NCBI GenBank assembly: GCA_934589675.1
Contig: CAKTOF010000010.1
Location: 1 to 64,000 of the forward strand
Direction: 5' to 3'
From: an uncultured Oscillospiraceae bacterium
GTDB lineage: Bacteria > Bacillota > Clostridia > Oscillospirales > Oscillospiraceae
DNA length: 64,000 nucleotides
Numbering within the stretch: position 1 is the stretch's first letter; each line of letters starts with the position of its first letter. The notes below the pieces were generated by a model that was not told where the DNA came from, made no database searches, and saw only the letters and a list, made by a program, of their open reading frames with translations. The translations under genes were made by a program, and so were the position numbers. Below are positions 1 to 6,986 of the stretch, piece by piece.

Positions 1-2
1 TC

Positions 3-68
3 ACCGAAAAGGTCTATACCCAGCGAGAATTCGACTGGCTGAAGGAAGAAATCGAAAAAATAAAATAG
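3..68 (+). CDS. C-terminal end of a possible tyrosine recombinase (partial)
   Basis: Only the last 21 codons are inside the window; the frame is open from base 3 to a TAG at 66-68 and reads TEKVYTQREFDWLKEEIEK and two more residues. A tyrosine in a YT(Q/H) context followed by an amphipathic helix of about 15 residues resembles the end of phage or transposon tyrosine integrases. That is a weak signature, and the catalytic Arg-His-Arg residues would lie outside the window. The DNA just downstream is AT-rich, unlike the rest of the window, which would suit the end of an integrated element. It could equally be any protein ending in a charged helix. Confidence 0.35.
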   Translation, partial: TEKVYTQREFDWLKEEIEKIK

Positions 69-260
69 GGTGTATTCTGTGTATGAATGTAGATGTAGAA
101 ATAATGTAGGAATAATATATGACTTACCTACATTTCTACCCTTTCAACCACATCTTACTACTGCTCAAACCATTGAAATAACGGCACTTAACGGTGAGCA
201 ATCTGAAAAGATGTTTCTATTGTGATAATTTTAGCACAAAAAGGGAGCATTGTCAGTATA
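69..260. other. AT-rich intergenic stretch with an imperfect inverted repeat
   Basis: About 190 bases much richer in A and T than the surrounding genes. An imperfect inverted repeat lies at 95-110 (GTAGAAATAATGTAGG) and 127-139 (CCTACATTTCTAC). It could be a recombinase binding site or a weak terminator for the gene ending at 68. I see no convincing gene here. Confidence 0.4.
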
Positions 261-323
261 AAAAATTCCCGCACCCGAGAGGGTGCGGGAAAAGTGGGAG
301 TGCGGCCGATTGGCCGCACTCCC
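261..323 (-). terminator. Two hairpins ending the SLH surface gene
   Basis: Reading leftwards from the stop at 348, a 12-bp stem (296-307 with 312-323) is followed by a second stem made of CCCGCACCC and GGGTGCGGG (268-290), then a run of six T on the minus strand. The second hairpin with its U-tract is a standard Rho-independent terminator. Its stem is nearly the same as the one behind tRNA-fMet at 4827-4858. Confidence 0.85.
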
Positions 324-347
324 GGCGCCGTTTTCGCGTAAGGCTGG

Positions 348-3300
348 TCAGGCCTTTCCGGGATAAGCGCTTTGGAAACGCGTGATGAGCGCCGCGATCT
401 GGGCGCGGGTGGTGGTGTCCTTGGGGGCGAGGAATGCTTCGCCGCCTTTTTCTGCGCCGGTCACAAGGCCGGAGGCGCAGGCCCACTGCATGGCGGGGAT
501 GGCGTATTCACCAACGGCCTGCGCGTCCGCGAAGCTTAAGATGTTCGTGTCCGCGCCCGCGCTCACGTCATAGCCTTTATGCTGCGCGTAGCGGTAGAGG
601 ATCGCCACGAGCTGCTCGCGCGTCACGGGATCGTTCGGGCGGAAGCGGCCGTCGGCGTAGCCGGTGACCACGCCGTGCTCGGCCGCCCAGCCGATGGCGG
701 CTTCGCACCATGCGCCGGCGGGGACGTCGGAGAAGGTCTGCCCGCCGGACGCGGGGCTACCCTCCAGCCGCCAGAGGATCGTGACGAGCTGCGCGCGGGT
801 GGCGCTGCCGTTCGGGCGGAACTCTTCGGCCGTGACGCCGCGCATCAGGCCGGTCTCAAGGCAGTGGTGCACGCCGTCGTGATACCACGCATTCGGGGTG
901 AGATCCCAATACCCGGCCAGCGGGCAGCTTTCGCCCCTTGTGCAGACGCTGTAGCCCGGCTTGGGGGAAACGGGGACGGCCGGCGCGGGGTAGTAGAAAT
1001 CGCCGCAGTCGGCGCACTCAAAGCGACCGCCGAACAGGCGGAAGCTGTGCTGCGCCTTCGTCCCTTCCGCGCTGCAGCGGGCGCAGGTTTTCCAGTGCTT
1101 TTCGGAATCGTGCTGCCATGCGCCGGTGAAGTCGTGGTTGTCCGGGTCGGCCGGGCGCTCGTGGTAGGTCGTGTAGTCGCAGCGCGAGCAGGTGTCGTAA
1201 TCGTTCCAGCCGATCTCGGTGCAGGTCGCGGCCTGCGCGGCGTGGCGCGTAAGGTCATGGCCGAGCACCGGCGTGACCGCCTGCGCGGTGAGGACGGTCT
1301 GGCAGACGGAGCAGTGGCTGCCCGCGGTCAGGCCGGTCGCGGTACACGTCGCGGCGACGGCATCGTCGGTCACGGCGGTGTGGCCTGCGGCGGGGATCGG
1401 CTCCTGCTTCGCCGCGCCGCACGGATTGCAGGTGTAGGTTTTCACGCCCTCCACGGTGCAGGTGGCAGGGGTCGTTACCGCGCCGTCGTCCCAGTCGTGT
1501 GCGGTTTTCGCGCTGGTCGCGTCGCAGCGGGAGCATTTTTTCCAGTGATGGTCGTCGTCATGCTGCTGCACGGTGTAGTCGTGGTCGAGCGGGCTGCCCT
1601 CGGTCGCGCCGCAGACGGAGCAGGTTTTGGGCGCGGTGCAGGTCGCCGCGTCCCAGGTATGCGCGGCCGTCTCGGCGTGAGCGTCGCAGCAGGAATATTT
1701 CTTCCAGTGCTCGCTGCCGTCGGATTCCCACGCACTCAGCGTGCCGGTGTGGTTATTCGGGTCGGTCGAGCCGTACAAGCTGCCGCAGCCCGTGCAGCGT
1801 GCCGGACTGGTACAGGTCGCCGTGCCGCCTTCATGGTCAGCCTTCGGGGTGGTCGCGTCGCAGCGGGTGCATTTTCTCCAGTGATGATCGGCATCGTGTT
1901 CCCATTCGCTGTCGGGGAAATCGTGCGCGCCGAAGTCGCCGTATTCCATATGGCAGACGTCGCAGACCGCCTTCGCGGTGCAGGTCGCCGTGCCGCCGGC
2001 GTGCCGGTCGTAGTCCTGCCGTGCCCCGCAGAGGGAGCACGCGTGCCAATGGCCGGTGGAGTCTTTTTTCCAATCGGTTCCCCAGTTGTGCCTGCACACG
2101 ACGAGGTTGACGGAAGTGCTATAGCTGCTGACCGCGCTGATGGGAGTATCGTCGTTTTCATAGCGGAATTTTTCGGGCGTGGCGCAGAGGTTCTGGCCAC
2201 TGGCGATGCGGACATAGCCGGAGCTGCTCGGCGTTTTTTCCGTCGTCACGCCGATGACGGGGCCGGTCAGCATGTTTGCGACGGTGATGACCTTGCCGCC
2301 TGGCAGATAGACGTTGTTGTCCGTTCCGCCCTTCTTGTTCCCGGCGATGCTGACGCCGCCGGAGACCTGGAATGTGTCGCCGCCGAAATACACGCCGCCG
2401 CCGGAGCCGGTCACGGTGTTATTGGAGATGCTGCCGCCGGTCATGGTGAGGCAGGCGGTGTTAACATAAATTCCGCCGCCGTTGGCTGCGGAGTTTCCTT
2501 CGATTTTCAGCGCGTCGGCGATGGACAGAGTGCTGTCGGCGCCCCACGCACTGAAGTATACACCGCCGCCGTCCCCGGACGCCGTGTTGCCGCTGATCTC
2601 GCCGCCGGACAGCGTGAAAGAGACATTCCAAAGGCCTGCACCGCCGCCGTTTCCGGCTGCGGTATTGCCGGTGATCGTTCCGCCGTGCATTTCAAACGTA
2701 CAGCCGACCGTACTTACGCCACCGCCGTCACCATTTGACGTGTTGCCGCTGATGGTGCCGCCGTACAGGATAAAGCGGCTGCTGCTATGCGTACACACGC
2801 CGCCGCCGCCATCATTTTGTGCTGCGTCAACGTGGTTATCGCGGATCTCGCCGCCGTACATCCAAAAGGAAGCGTTTTGAACATTCACGCCAGCGCCGTC
2901 TTGCCGGGTTACGCGGTTGCCGCTGATGCTGCCGCCGTACATGATGAAGGAAGCTGGGCGGACAGTGAAGTCGCTTGAACCGACGTACACGCCTCTTCCG
3001 GTCACGCCGTCTTTGTGCGTGATCGTGCCGCCGGTCTTGCAGCTGCACAGCGTGAATTGGGAACTGGGTTGGACGACGACGACTCCTTTAAATGAATCGC
3101 TCTCCGAAGTTTTTGTGATGGTATGGCCGTTCAGGCAGAGGTTGACCGTGCCTTTAATGGTGATCTCATATTTCACACTGATATTTTCACCCAGAAAATA
3201 GCTTTTTCCGCTCTCGAGCGGCAGATCGCCGTTGTGGATGTCGACGTATGCCTGCGTCACCTCGATCCACGTCAGATCCCTGCATTCCCCCGTATGGTCG

Positions 3301-3431
3301 CCAATATCCTGATGCTCCGCGCCGCAGACGGGGTGGACGTGCCCGTCCGCCGCGCTCGCGCTCACGCACAGGATACACACCAGCGCACACAGGCACAGCG
3401 CAAGGCCAAAAAGCCGGTTTCGAATTTTCAT
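348..3431 (-). CDS. Large secreted surface protein: beta-helix, Cys/His repeats, three SLH domains
   Basis: A 1027-residue exported protein that should be held on the cell wall by its SLH domains. The N-terminus is a typical signal peptide ending in SASAAD. Residues about 80-400 are parallel beta-helix repeats rich in YGGxISGNxxxxxGGGV. About 445-815 hold a series of Cys/His repeats of the form HWxxCxxCxxxxxxxH followed by GGTATCT or a variant, which look like small zinc- or disulfide-stabilised modules. From about 835 there are three SLH domains (for example FRPNDPVTREQLVAILYRYA). I chose the ATG at 3431 because GGAGAGGAG precedes it and the signal peptide begins there; the longer open frame upstream has neither. 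The binding target is unknown; an adhesin or carbohydrate-facing role is inference. The same Cys-rich repeat type occurs in the prophage adsorption protein at 6987-8831. Confidence 0.85.
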   Translation of the reverse strand: MKIRNRLFGLALCLCALVCILCVSASAADGHVHPVCGAEHQDIGDHTGECRDLTWIEVTQAYVDIHNGDLPLESGKSYFLGENISVKYEITIKGTVNLCLNGHTITKTSESDSFKGVVVVQPSSQFTLCSCKTGGTITHKDGVTGRGVYVGSSDFTVRPASFIMYGGSISGNRVTRQDGAGVNVQNASFWMYGGEIRDNHVDAAQNDGGGGVCTHSSSRFILYGGTISGNTSNGDGGGVSTVGCTFEMHGGTITGNTAAGNGGGAGLWNVSFTLSGGEISGNTASGDGGGVYFSAWGADSTLSIADALKIEGNSAANGGGIYVNTACLTMTGGSISNNTVTGSGGGVYFGGDTFQVSGGVSIAGNKKGGTDNNVYLPGGKVITVANMLTGPVIGVTTEKTPSSSGYVRIASGQNLCATPEKFRYENDDTPISAVSSYSTSVNLVVCRHNWGTDWKKDSTGHWHACSLCGARQDYDRHAGGTATCTAKAVCDVCHMEYGDFGAHDFPDSEWEHDADHHWRKCTRCDATTPKADHEGGTATCTSPARCTGCGSLYGSTDPNNHTGTLSAWESDGSEHWKKYSCCDAHAETAAHTWDAATCTAPKTCSVCGATEGSPLDHDYTVQQHDDDHHWKKCSRCDATSAKTAHDWDDGAVTTPATCTVEGVKTYTCNPCGAAKQEPIPAAGHTAVTDDAVAATCTATGLTAGSHCSVCQTVLTAQAVTPVLGHDLTRHAAQAATCTEIGWNDYDTCSRCDYTTYHERPADPDNHDFTGAWQHDSEKHWKTCARCSAEGTKAQHSFRLFGGRFECADCGDFYYPAPAVPVSPKPGYSVCTRGESCPLAGYWDLTPNAWYHDGVHHCLETGLMRGVTAEEFRPNGSATRAQLVTILWRLEGSPASGGQTFSDVPAGAWCEAAIGWAAEHGVVTGYADGRFRPNDPVTREQLVAILYRYAQHKGYDVSAGADTNILSFADAQAVGEYAIPAMQWACASGLVTGAEKGGEAFLAPKDTTTRAQIAALITRFQSAYPGKA

Positions 3432-3483
3432 CGTTCCTTCGCTCCTCTCCAAAGCGCAGCTGCGTTTTCGGGAACCCGAAAAC

Positions 3484-3506
3484 TGTGGTGCTGATCCAGC
3501 ACCACA
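3484..3506. promoter_or_regulatory. Perfect palindrome between SLH gene and MerR gene
   Basis: TGTGGTGCTG and CAGCACCACA are separated by ATC, a perfect 10-3-10 inverted repeat about 20 bases upstream of the regulator promoter and between two divergent genes. It could be an operator for the MerR-type protein or for another regulator. There is no T-run on either side to make it a terminator. Confidence 0.5.
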
Positions 3507-3526
3507 ATGATCTCTGCCCGCCGGAC

Positions 3527-3554
3527 TTGACACCGGCGCAGGCTGCCGTATAAT
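3527..3554 (+). promoter_or_regulatory. Sigma-A promoter of the MerR-type gene
   Basis: Perfect TTGACA (3527-3532) and perfect TATAAT (3549-3554) are separated by 16 bases. The spacer is not the stretched 19-20 bp seen at classic MerR-activated promoters, so this promoter should fire without activation. Confidence 0.8.
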
Positions 3555-3614
3555 GGCATTATAACGCGTTCACCCATGAACGAAGCAAGAGGACAGGAGG
3601 GAAAAGCGGCAAAA

Positions 3615-4415
3615 ATGGACACAAAAAAGCTATTCCAGATCACCGAGGCGGCGCGCGCCTGCGGCCTTTCGCGCAGCACGCTCCTGCGCATGGAGGAGCG
3701 CGGGCTGCTCCGGCCGGCGTACATCGCGCCGGAGAGCGGGCGGCGGTATTATGACAACTTCAACGTCGCGCGCATTTTACAGGTGGAGAAATTCCGCGCG
3801 ATGGGGCTGAGCGCAGAGGAGATCGCGGACTATTTCGTGCGCGGCGGCGAGGCGAGCGGGCTGCTCGCGGCGCTCGAGACCCGCCTGCGCGAGCTGGAGC
3901 GGAGCGTGGAGGAGATGCGCCTGCGCGCGGCCGAGGGGCCGAGCACGTCGGTGCAGCTCATGCGCCTTCCTGCCGTGACGTGCTGCCTGCGCTGGCATCG
4001 CGGCGGCACGCTGGAAGAGCGCTACGAGGCCATGTACGGCTTTTACAGCGAATGCGTCCGCCGCGGCTGCGTGCTCTCGGACGAGCCGCTTTTCACCATT
4101 TCCGACCGCACGGATTACCTGAGCGGCGCGCTCCGTGACGACCCCTGCGCCTTCGCCGTCTGCGTCCCCGTCCGCCCGGAAACCGCACCGGACGACGCGG
4201 TCACCCTGCCGGAATGCCGCGTGCTGTCCGTGCTCTGCTGCGGCGACTATTCCGGCGTGGACGAAATGTGGCGGACGCTCGGCCGCGAGGTGAAGGCGCG
4301 AAGCCTGACGCCCGCCGGCCTCCCGCGCGTTCTGGGTATCGTCGCGCCGTACACCGGGCGGGAGATCGAGACGAAGCGGTATTGCTCGAGACTGGCGCTT
4401 CCGGTGGGGGAGTGA
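3615..4415 (+). CDS. MerR-family transcriptional regulator with effector-binding domain
   Basis: A 266-residue predicted DNA-binding regulator. Residues about 1-70 are a MerR winged helix (ITEAARACGLSRSTLLRMEE, then GRRYYDNFNV). A short coiled coil follows at about 80-105, then a C-terminal part of about 150 residues like the GyrI/BmrR effector-binding fold. This layout suits a multidrug or small-molecule sensor. The ATG at 3615 is preferred over an upstream ATG at 3576 because GGAGG lies before 3615 and the domain starts directly after it. The gene is divergent from the SLH gene, with a palindrome at 3484-3506 between them. The ligand and targets are not evident. Confidence 0.8.
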   Translation: MDTKKLFQITEAARACGLSRSTLLRMEERGLLRPAYIAPESGRRYYDNFNVARILQVEKFRAMGLSAEEIADYFVRGGEASGLLAALETRLRELERSVEEMRLRAAEGPSTSVQLMRLPAVTCCLRWHRGGTLEERYEAMYGFYSECVRRGCVLSDEPLFTISDRTDYLSGALRDDPCAFAVCVPVRPETAPDDAVTLPECRVLSVLCCGDYSGVDEMWRTLGREVKARSLTPAGLPRVLGIVAPYTGREIETKRYCSRLALPVGE

Positions 4416-4431
4416 GCAAGAGGGCCGTGTC

Positions 4432-4826
4432 CGGCGGCGGGATGGGGTCATCCCGCCCTACGGCGTGAGCGGCGGCGCAGCTCCTTTGCGGGCGGACAGC
4501 ATCCGCCCGCAAAGGCCGGTTGCGGCGTGCGGTAAAGATAGAATGTCATTCAGAGGGCGTGAAACGCCCGCGGCATCGTCCCCGAATGGGGGGGAAATCC
4601 TGCCGATTACGGTGCACCGATTGCAATCCAGCGAAAACGATAGACCTGTCACCCTGAGCGCAGTCGAAGGGTCTTGCCGATTGCGGTAGTCTTTCGTCCT
4701 ATCCCAGCGCTGGATATCAACGCAACCATACCGTAATCGGCAAGATCCTTCGACTCCGCTTGCGCTCCGCTCAGGATGACACGTATTTTTGTCCACGCAC
4801 ACCGCAATCGGCAGCCGTAAAAAGGC
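4432..4826. repeat. Composite intergenic repeat cluster 1
   Basis: This non-coding stretch is built from palindromic modules that recur in the window. Around 4438-4470 is the GGCGGGAT...ATCCCGCCCTACGGCG module. Around 4487-4516 is a GCGGGCGGA...TCCGCCCGC module. At 4648-4780 is a 133-base inverted repeat with arms CTGAGCGCAGTCGAAGGGTC and its near complement GATCCTTCGACTCCGC...GCTCAGG. Copies of the first and third modules occur near 33100, 36800 and 44700. No gene is visible. Confidence 0.8.
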
Positions 4827-4858
4827 AAAAAAATTCCCGCACCCTTTCGGATGCGGGA
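4827..4858 (-). terminator. Terminator of tRNA-fMet
   Basis: On the minus strand a CCCGCATCC/GGGTGCGGG hairpin is followed by seven T. It starts a few bases after the encoded CCA of the tRNA. Confidence 0.85.
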
Positions 4859-4862
4859 AATC

Positions 4863-4939
<77 letters not shown>

Positions 4940-4966
4940 ATATGATGCTCATCACTGAGCTTGATT

Positions 4967-4995
4967 ATCATAGCACAGGCGGGCGCGGTTGTCAA
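4967..4995 (-). promoter_or_regulatory. Promoter of tRNA-fMet
   Basis: On the minus strand TTGACA (4995-4990) and TATGAT (4972-4967) are separated by exactly 17 bases, placing the start about 20 bases before the mature tRNA. The -35 box is 11 bases from attL, so the prophage replaces the DNA upstream of this promoter. Confidence 0.85.
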
Positions 4996-5005
4996 GCGTT
5001 TGCGG

Positions 5006-5021
5006 CGCAAAAGCTGCCGAC
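5006..5021. repeat. attL, left copy of 16-bp direct repeat
   Basis: CGCAAAAGCTGCCGAC, identical to 12399-12414. The match ends at both sides of this 16-mer (G versus C before it, G versus A after it), which defines the core. Confidence 0.8.
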
Positions 5022-5043
5022 GGCAAGTTCTATATTGAATTTG

Positions 5044-5078
5044 GACAAGCGGTCGACTGTCCGCTTGTCGATTTTTTT
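5044..5078 (+). terminator. Strong hairpin with T-run at prophage left end
   Basis: GACAAGCGG (5044-5052) pairs with CCGCTTGTC (5061-5069) and is followed by seven T. It would stop transcription entering from the host side. In a circular phage genome it would end the region upstream of the ssDNA-binding gene, where filamentous phages keep origin and packaging hairpins. Confidence 0.7.
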
Positions 5079-5116
5079 AACCGCGGGAAATGCGGTGGAA
5101 TTTTGGAGGTACATCC

Positions 5117-5377
5117 ATGGAAGAGAAAACTTTTGTAGGCTATGGTTACGGTCGGTTTCAGGACGACGCGGGGAACATGCGCAGCTACTGCAATGTGTTT
5201 GTGCTCGAGCCGTTCAACGGTGAGGAGAGCAGCGACTATCATTTTGGCGGCCAGAAGGCCGTGAAGTATGGCTGCGTGTCGCCGGATGTGTGGAAGGATG
5301 TGCAGCCGGGGATGAAGGTCAAGTGCTTCTTTGACTCGCGGAAGAAGGTTTCCTACATGGTCGCTGCCGGGAAATAA
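5117..5377 (+). CDS. Small phage protein, candidate ssDNA-binding protein (pV-like position)
   Basis: 86 residues starting at the ATG at 5117 behind TTGGAGGT. The sequence predicts mostly beta strands with many aromatic residues (FVGYGYGRFQDD, YCNVFVL, MKVKCFFDSRKKVSYMV), which suits an OB-like ssDNA-binding protein. The gene lies directly upstream of rep, where filamentous phages carry their ssDNA-binding protein. I do not recognise a specific family, so the role is inferred from position, size and composition. Confidence 0.45.
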   Translation: MEEKTFVGYGYGRFQDDAGNMRSYCNVFVLEPFNGEESSDYHFGGQKAVKYGCVSPDVWKDVQPGMKVKCFFDSRKKVSYMVAAGK

Positions 5378-5510
5378 AGCTCCGGCTGGTCGCGTCGGGA
5401 TGATGCTGCCGTAGTGTTCCGGTCTCTCTGAAATGGCGCGGAAGGCGCCAGCGGGGAGACTTGACTCCGTAACGTTTTCCGGTAACCGCCGGGATTTGAG
5501 GGGTGCATCT

Positions 5511-6470
5511 ATGGCAGTTTCGTTACCTGCGCAGCTGGTCAAGCCGCTGTATGTTCTCTATCGCTACACGGACGACGTCTGGAAGATCGTCCTGCACAAG
5601 GGCGGCGGCATCGACGCGGTTGGCTCGTACAAAGATCATGACGACGCGGCGCAGCCTGCGCCGGACGGGAAATTCTCGCAGGCGTTTTCCCGCGCCCGCA
5701 GCACGGTGCTTGAGCTTGCGCTCTGCAATAAATGGGACTACTTCTGCACGTTCACGCTCGATGCGCGGAAGCACGACCGCTTTGACCTGTATTCATTTCT
5801 GGATGATTTCAGCCAGTGGATCCGGAATGAGCGCAAGCGAACCGGCGCGGATCTTCGATTCCTCGTCGTGCCGGAATACCACGTCAAAGGCGGCGTCCAC
5901 GCGCACGGGCTGCTCTCCGGCATCCGGCCGGAGGATCTTCGTTCCTTCCTCGACTTTGATTCGCCGGTGCCGGAGAAGCTGCTCGCTGCGGCGCGCTCGT
6001 GGGACTGCCGGTCGTGGGAGCCGTACAGGAGCAAGTTCGGCTATTGCAGCTGCTCACCGGTGCAGTCGGCCATTGGTTCGGCATTCTACATAGCAAAGTA
6101 CCTGTCCAAAGATGTGGACTGCCGCACGAACGACTATGGGCGGCATCTTTACCGCGCGTCCCGCGGCCTGCACCGCGCGGAGCGCTTCGCAGAATCGTGC
6201 GTGTTCAACCGGAAGCTCGAAGATCTCTGCGTTCACGATTCGCAGTTCTGCAAGACCGGCTTCGCCACGCCTGCGCAGCGCTCGGTCGAGCTGCGTGTCG
6301 ACTGGGCCTTTCCCGTGCAGTTTGACGGCATGGAAATCCTCGGCGAAAAGGATCTCTGGCCGGCGCTTGTGCCGGTCGATGATGCGCCGGCCTACACGGA
6401 CGCCGTCGTCGAGGAGCTGGAGCAGTTCGATCAATTATTTCTCGGGGAGATGTGCGGATATGATACGTGA
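5511..6470 (+). CDS. HUH rolling-circle replication initiator (Rep)
   Basis: 319 residues. It should nick the phage double-strand origin and start rolling-circle replication. The three Rep motifs are visible in order: motif I FCTFTLDARKHD (about residue 83), the HUH motif VHAHGLLSG (about 132) giving the metal-binding histidines, and YIAKYLSK (about 205) with the catalytic tyrosine. The ATG at 5511 follows TTGAGGGG; the longer frame from 5433 has no ribosome binding site. It is preceded by the candidate ssDNA-binding gene and overlaps a 25-codon gene at its end. A single tyrosine in motif III suits plasmid/inovirus Reps better than the two-tyrosine microvirus type. Confidence 0.85.
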   Translation: MAVSLPAQLVKPLYVLYRYTDDVWKIVLHKGGGIDAVGSYKDHDDAAQPAPDGKFSQAFSRARSTVLELALCNKWDYFCTFTLDARKHDRFDLYSFLDDFSQWIRNERKRTGADLRFLVVPEYHVKGGVHAHGLLSGIRPEDLRSFLDFDSPVPEKLLAAARSWDCRSWEPYRSKFGYCSCSPVQSAIGSAFYIAKYLSKDVDCRTNDYGRHLYRASRGLHRAERFAESCVFNRKLEDLCVHDSQFCKTGFATPAQRSVELRVDWAFPVQFDGMEILGEKDLWPALVPVDDAPAYTDAVVEELEQFDQLFLGEMCGYDT

Positions 6471-6537
6471 TCTTGTAACGGCGCTGTGCGCTGTTTTCGG
6501 GCTGGCAATATCGCTTGCTCTGTGGCTCGCAGCATAA
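6460..6537 (+). CDS. 25-residue hydrophobic phage protein
   Basis: A very short gene, MIRDLVTALCAVFGLAISLA plus five more residues, starting inside the 3' end of rep (11-base overlap) behind CGGGGAG. It is nearly all one membrane helix. Minor coat proteins of filamentous phages (pVII and pIX) are single-helix proteins of about 30 residues, so a minor coat or small membrane role is plausible. The overlap suggests translation coupled to rep. Confidence 0.55.
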   Translation: MIRDLVTALCAVFGLAISLALWLAA

Positions 6538-6541
6538 ATAT

Positions 6542-6615
6542 CGCGGGATGGTGTAATGGCAGCACGCCGGGTTCTGCGCTCGGAGACGTCGGTTCGACTC
6601 CGGCTTCCGCAACCA
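6542..6615 (+). tRNA. Phage-encoded tRNA-like gene, anticodon CTG (Gln) with odd features
   Basis: A 74-base cloverleaf can be folded. The acceptor is CGCGGGA/TTCCGCA, the D stem GTG/CAC, the anticodon stem CCGGG/CTCGG around TTCTGCG, and the T arm GTCGG-TTCGACT-CCGGC. Discriminator A and an encoded CCA follow. The anticodon reads CTG, hence Gln (CAG codons). Oddities: position 37 is C where a purine is normal, the D stem is short, and positions 1 and 72 are a C x A mismatch as in initiator tRNAs. It lies between two phage genes on the same strand. It may be a working phage tRNA, a processing signal or a decayed copy. Confidence 0.7.
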
Positions 6616-6628
6616 AAGAAGGTGCAAT

Positions 6629-6766
6629 ATGTTTTATGTCGTTATAGACGAACTCGACCACATCTGGGCGCAGGTGTCTGATATTGACCTGGCTCAGGCT
6701 ATGGCCGAGTTCCTTTTCAAATCCGGGCATACGCCGACGATCGTGCGGGTGGAGCGGAAGGCTTAG
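6629..6766 (+). CDS. Small phage protein of unknown function, 45 residues
   Basis: Starts MFYVVIDELDHIWAQVSDID and ends at TAG 6764-6766. The ATG follows AAGAAGGTGCA, a fair ribosome binding site, 13 bases after the tRNA CCA. It is an acidic-then-basic soluble protein without a membrane segment or known motif. Its 3' end meets the convergent gene 6763-6951 with a 4-base overlap. I recognise no family. Confidence 0.5.
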   Translation: MFYVVIDELDHIWAQVSDIDLAQAMAEFLFKSGHTPTIVRVERKA

Positions 6767-6951
6767 CCGTCTCGCTCTTTCGTCAGCACTGCGATGAATT
6801 TTGCAGACGCGTCGTGGATCCGTTTGAGCGTTTTGGCCTCCTCTTTGCTGATTCGCCCGTCGTCCTGCATGGCGGCCATTTCGCAGGCGCGCTCAAAGGT
6901 CTGCGTCATTTGGATCATGTTGTTGATCTGGCTGCGGATGAACTGGTTCAT
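6763..6951 (-). CDS. Small helical phage protein on the opposite strand, 62 residues
   Basis: Predicted all-helical and charged (FERACEMAAMQDDGRISKEE, then KTLKRIHDASAKF). The start ATG follows AAGGGAGATCC on the minus strand, a good ribosome binding site. It is the only opposite-strand gene in the structural half and is divergent from the adsorption protein, so a small regulatory protein is possible. No helix-turn-helix is evident. It resembles the short helical proteins often seen in Firmicutes prophages but I cannot name it. Confidence 0.55.
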   Translation of the reverse strand: MNQFIRSQINNMIQMTQTFERACEMAAMQDDGRISKEEAKTLKRIHDASAKFIAVLTKERDG

Positions 6952-6986
6952 ACGGATCTCCCTTTCTCTCTTTCGGTGGTGTGTAT

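Noticed and set aside
579..2738. Open frame of over 700 codons on the plus strand opposite the SLH gene
   Set aside because: It mirrors the codon pattern of the minus-strand gene, is rich in Arg, Ala and Gly, has no ribosome binding site and no recognisable domain. The minus strand has signal peptide, repeats and SLH domains.
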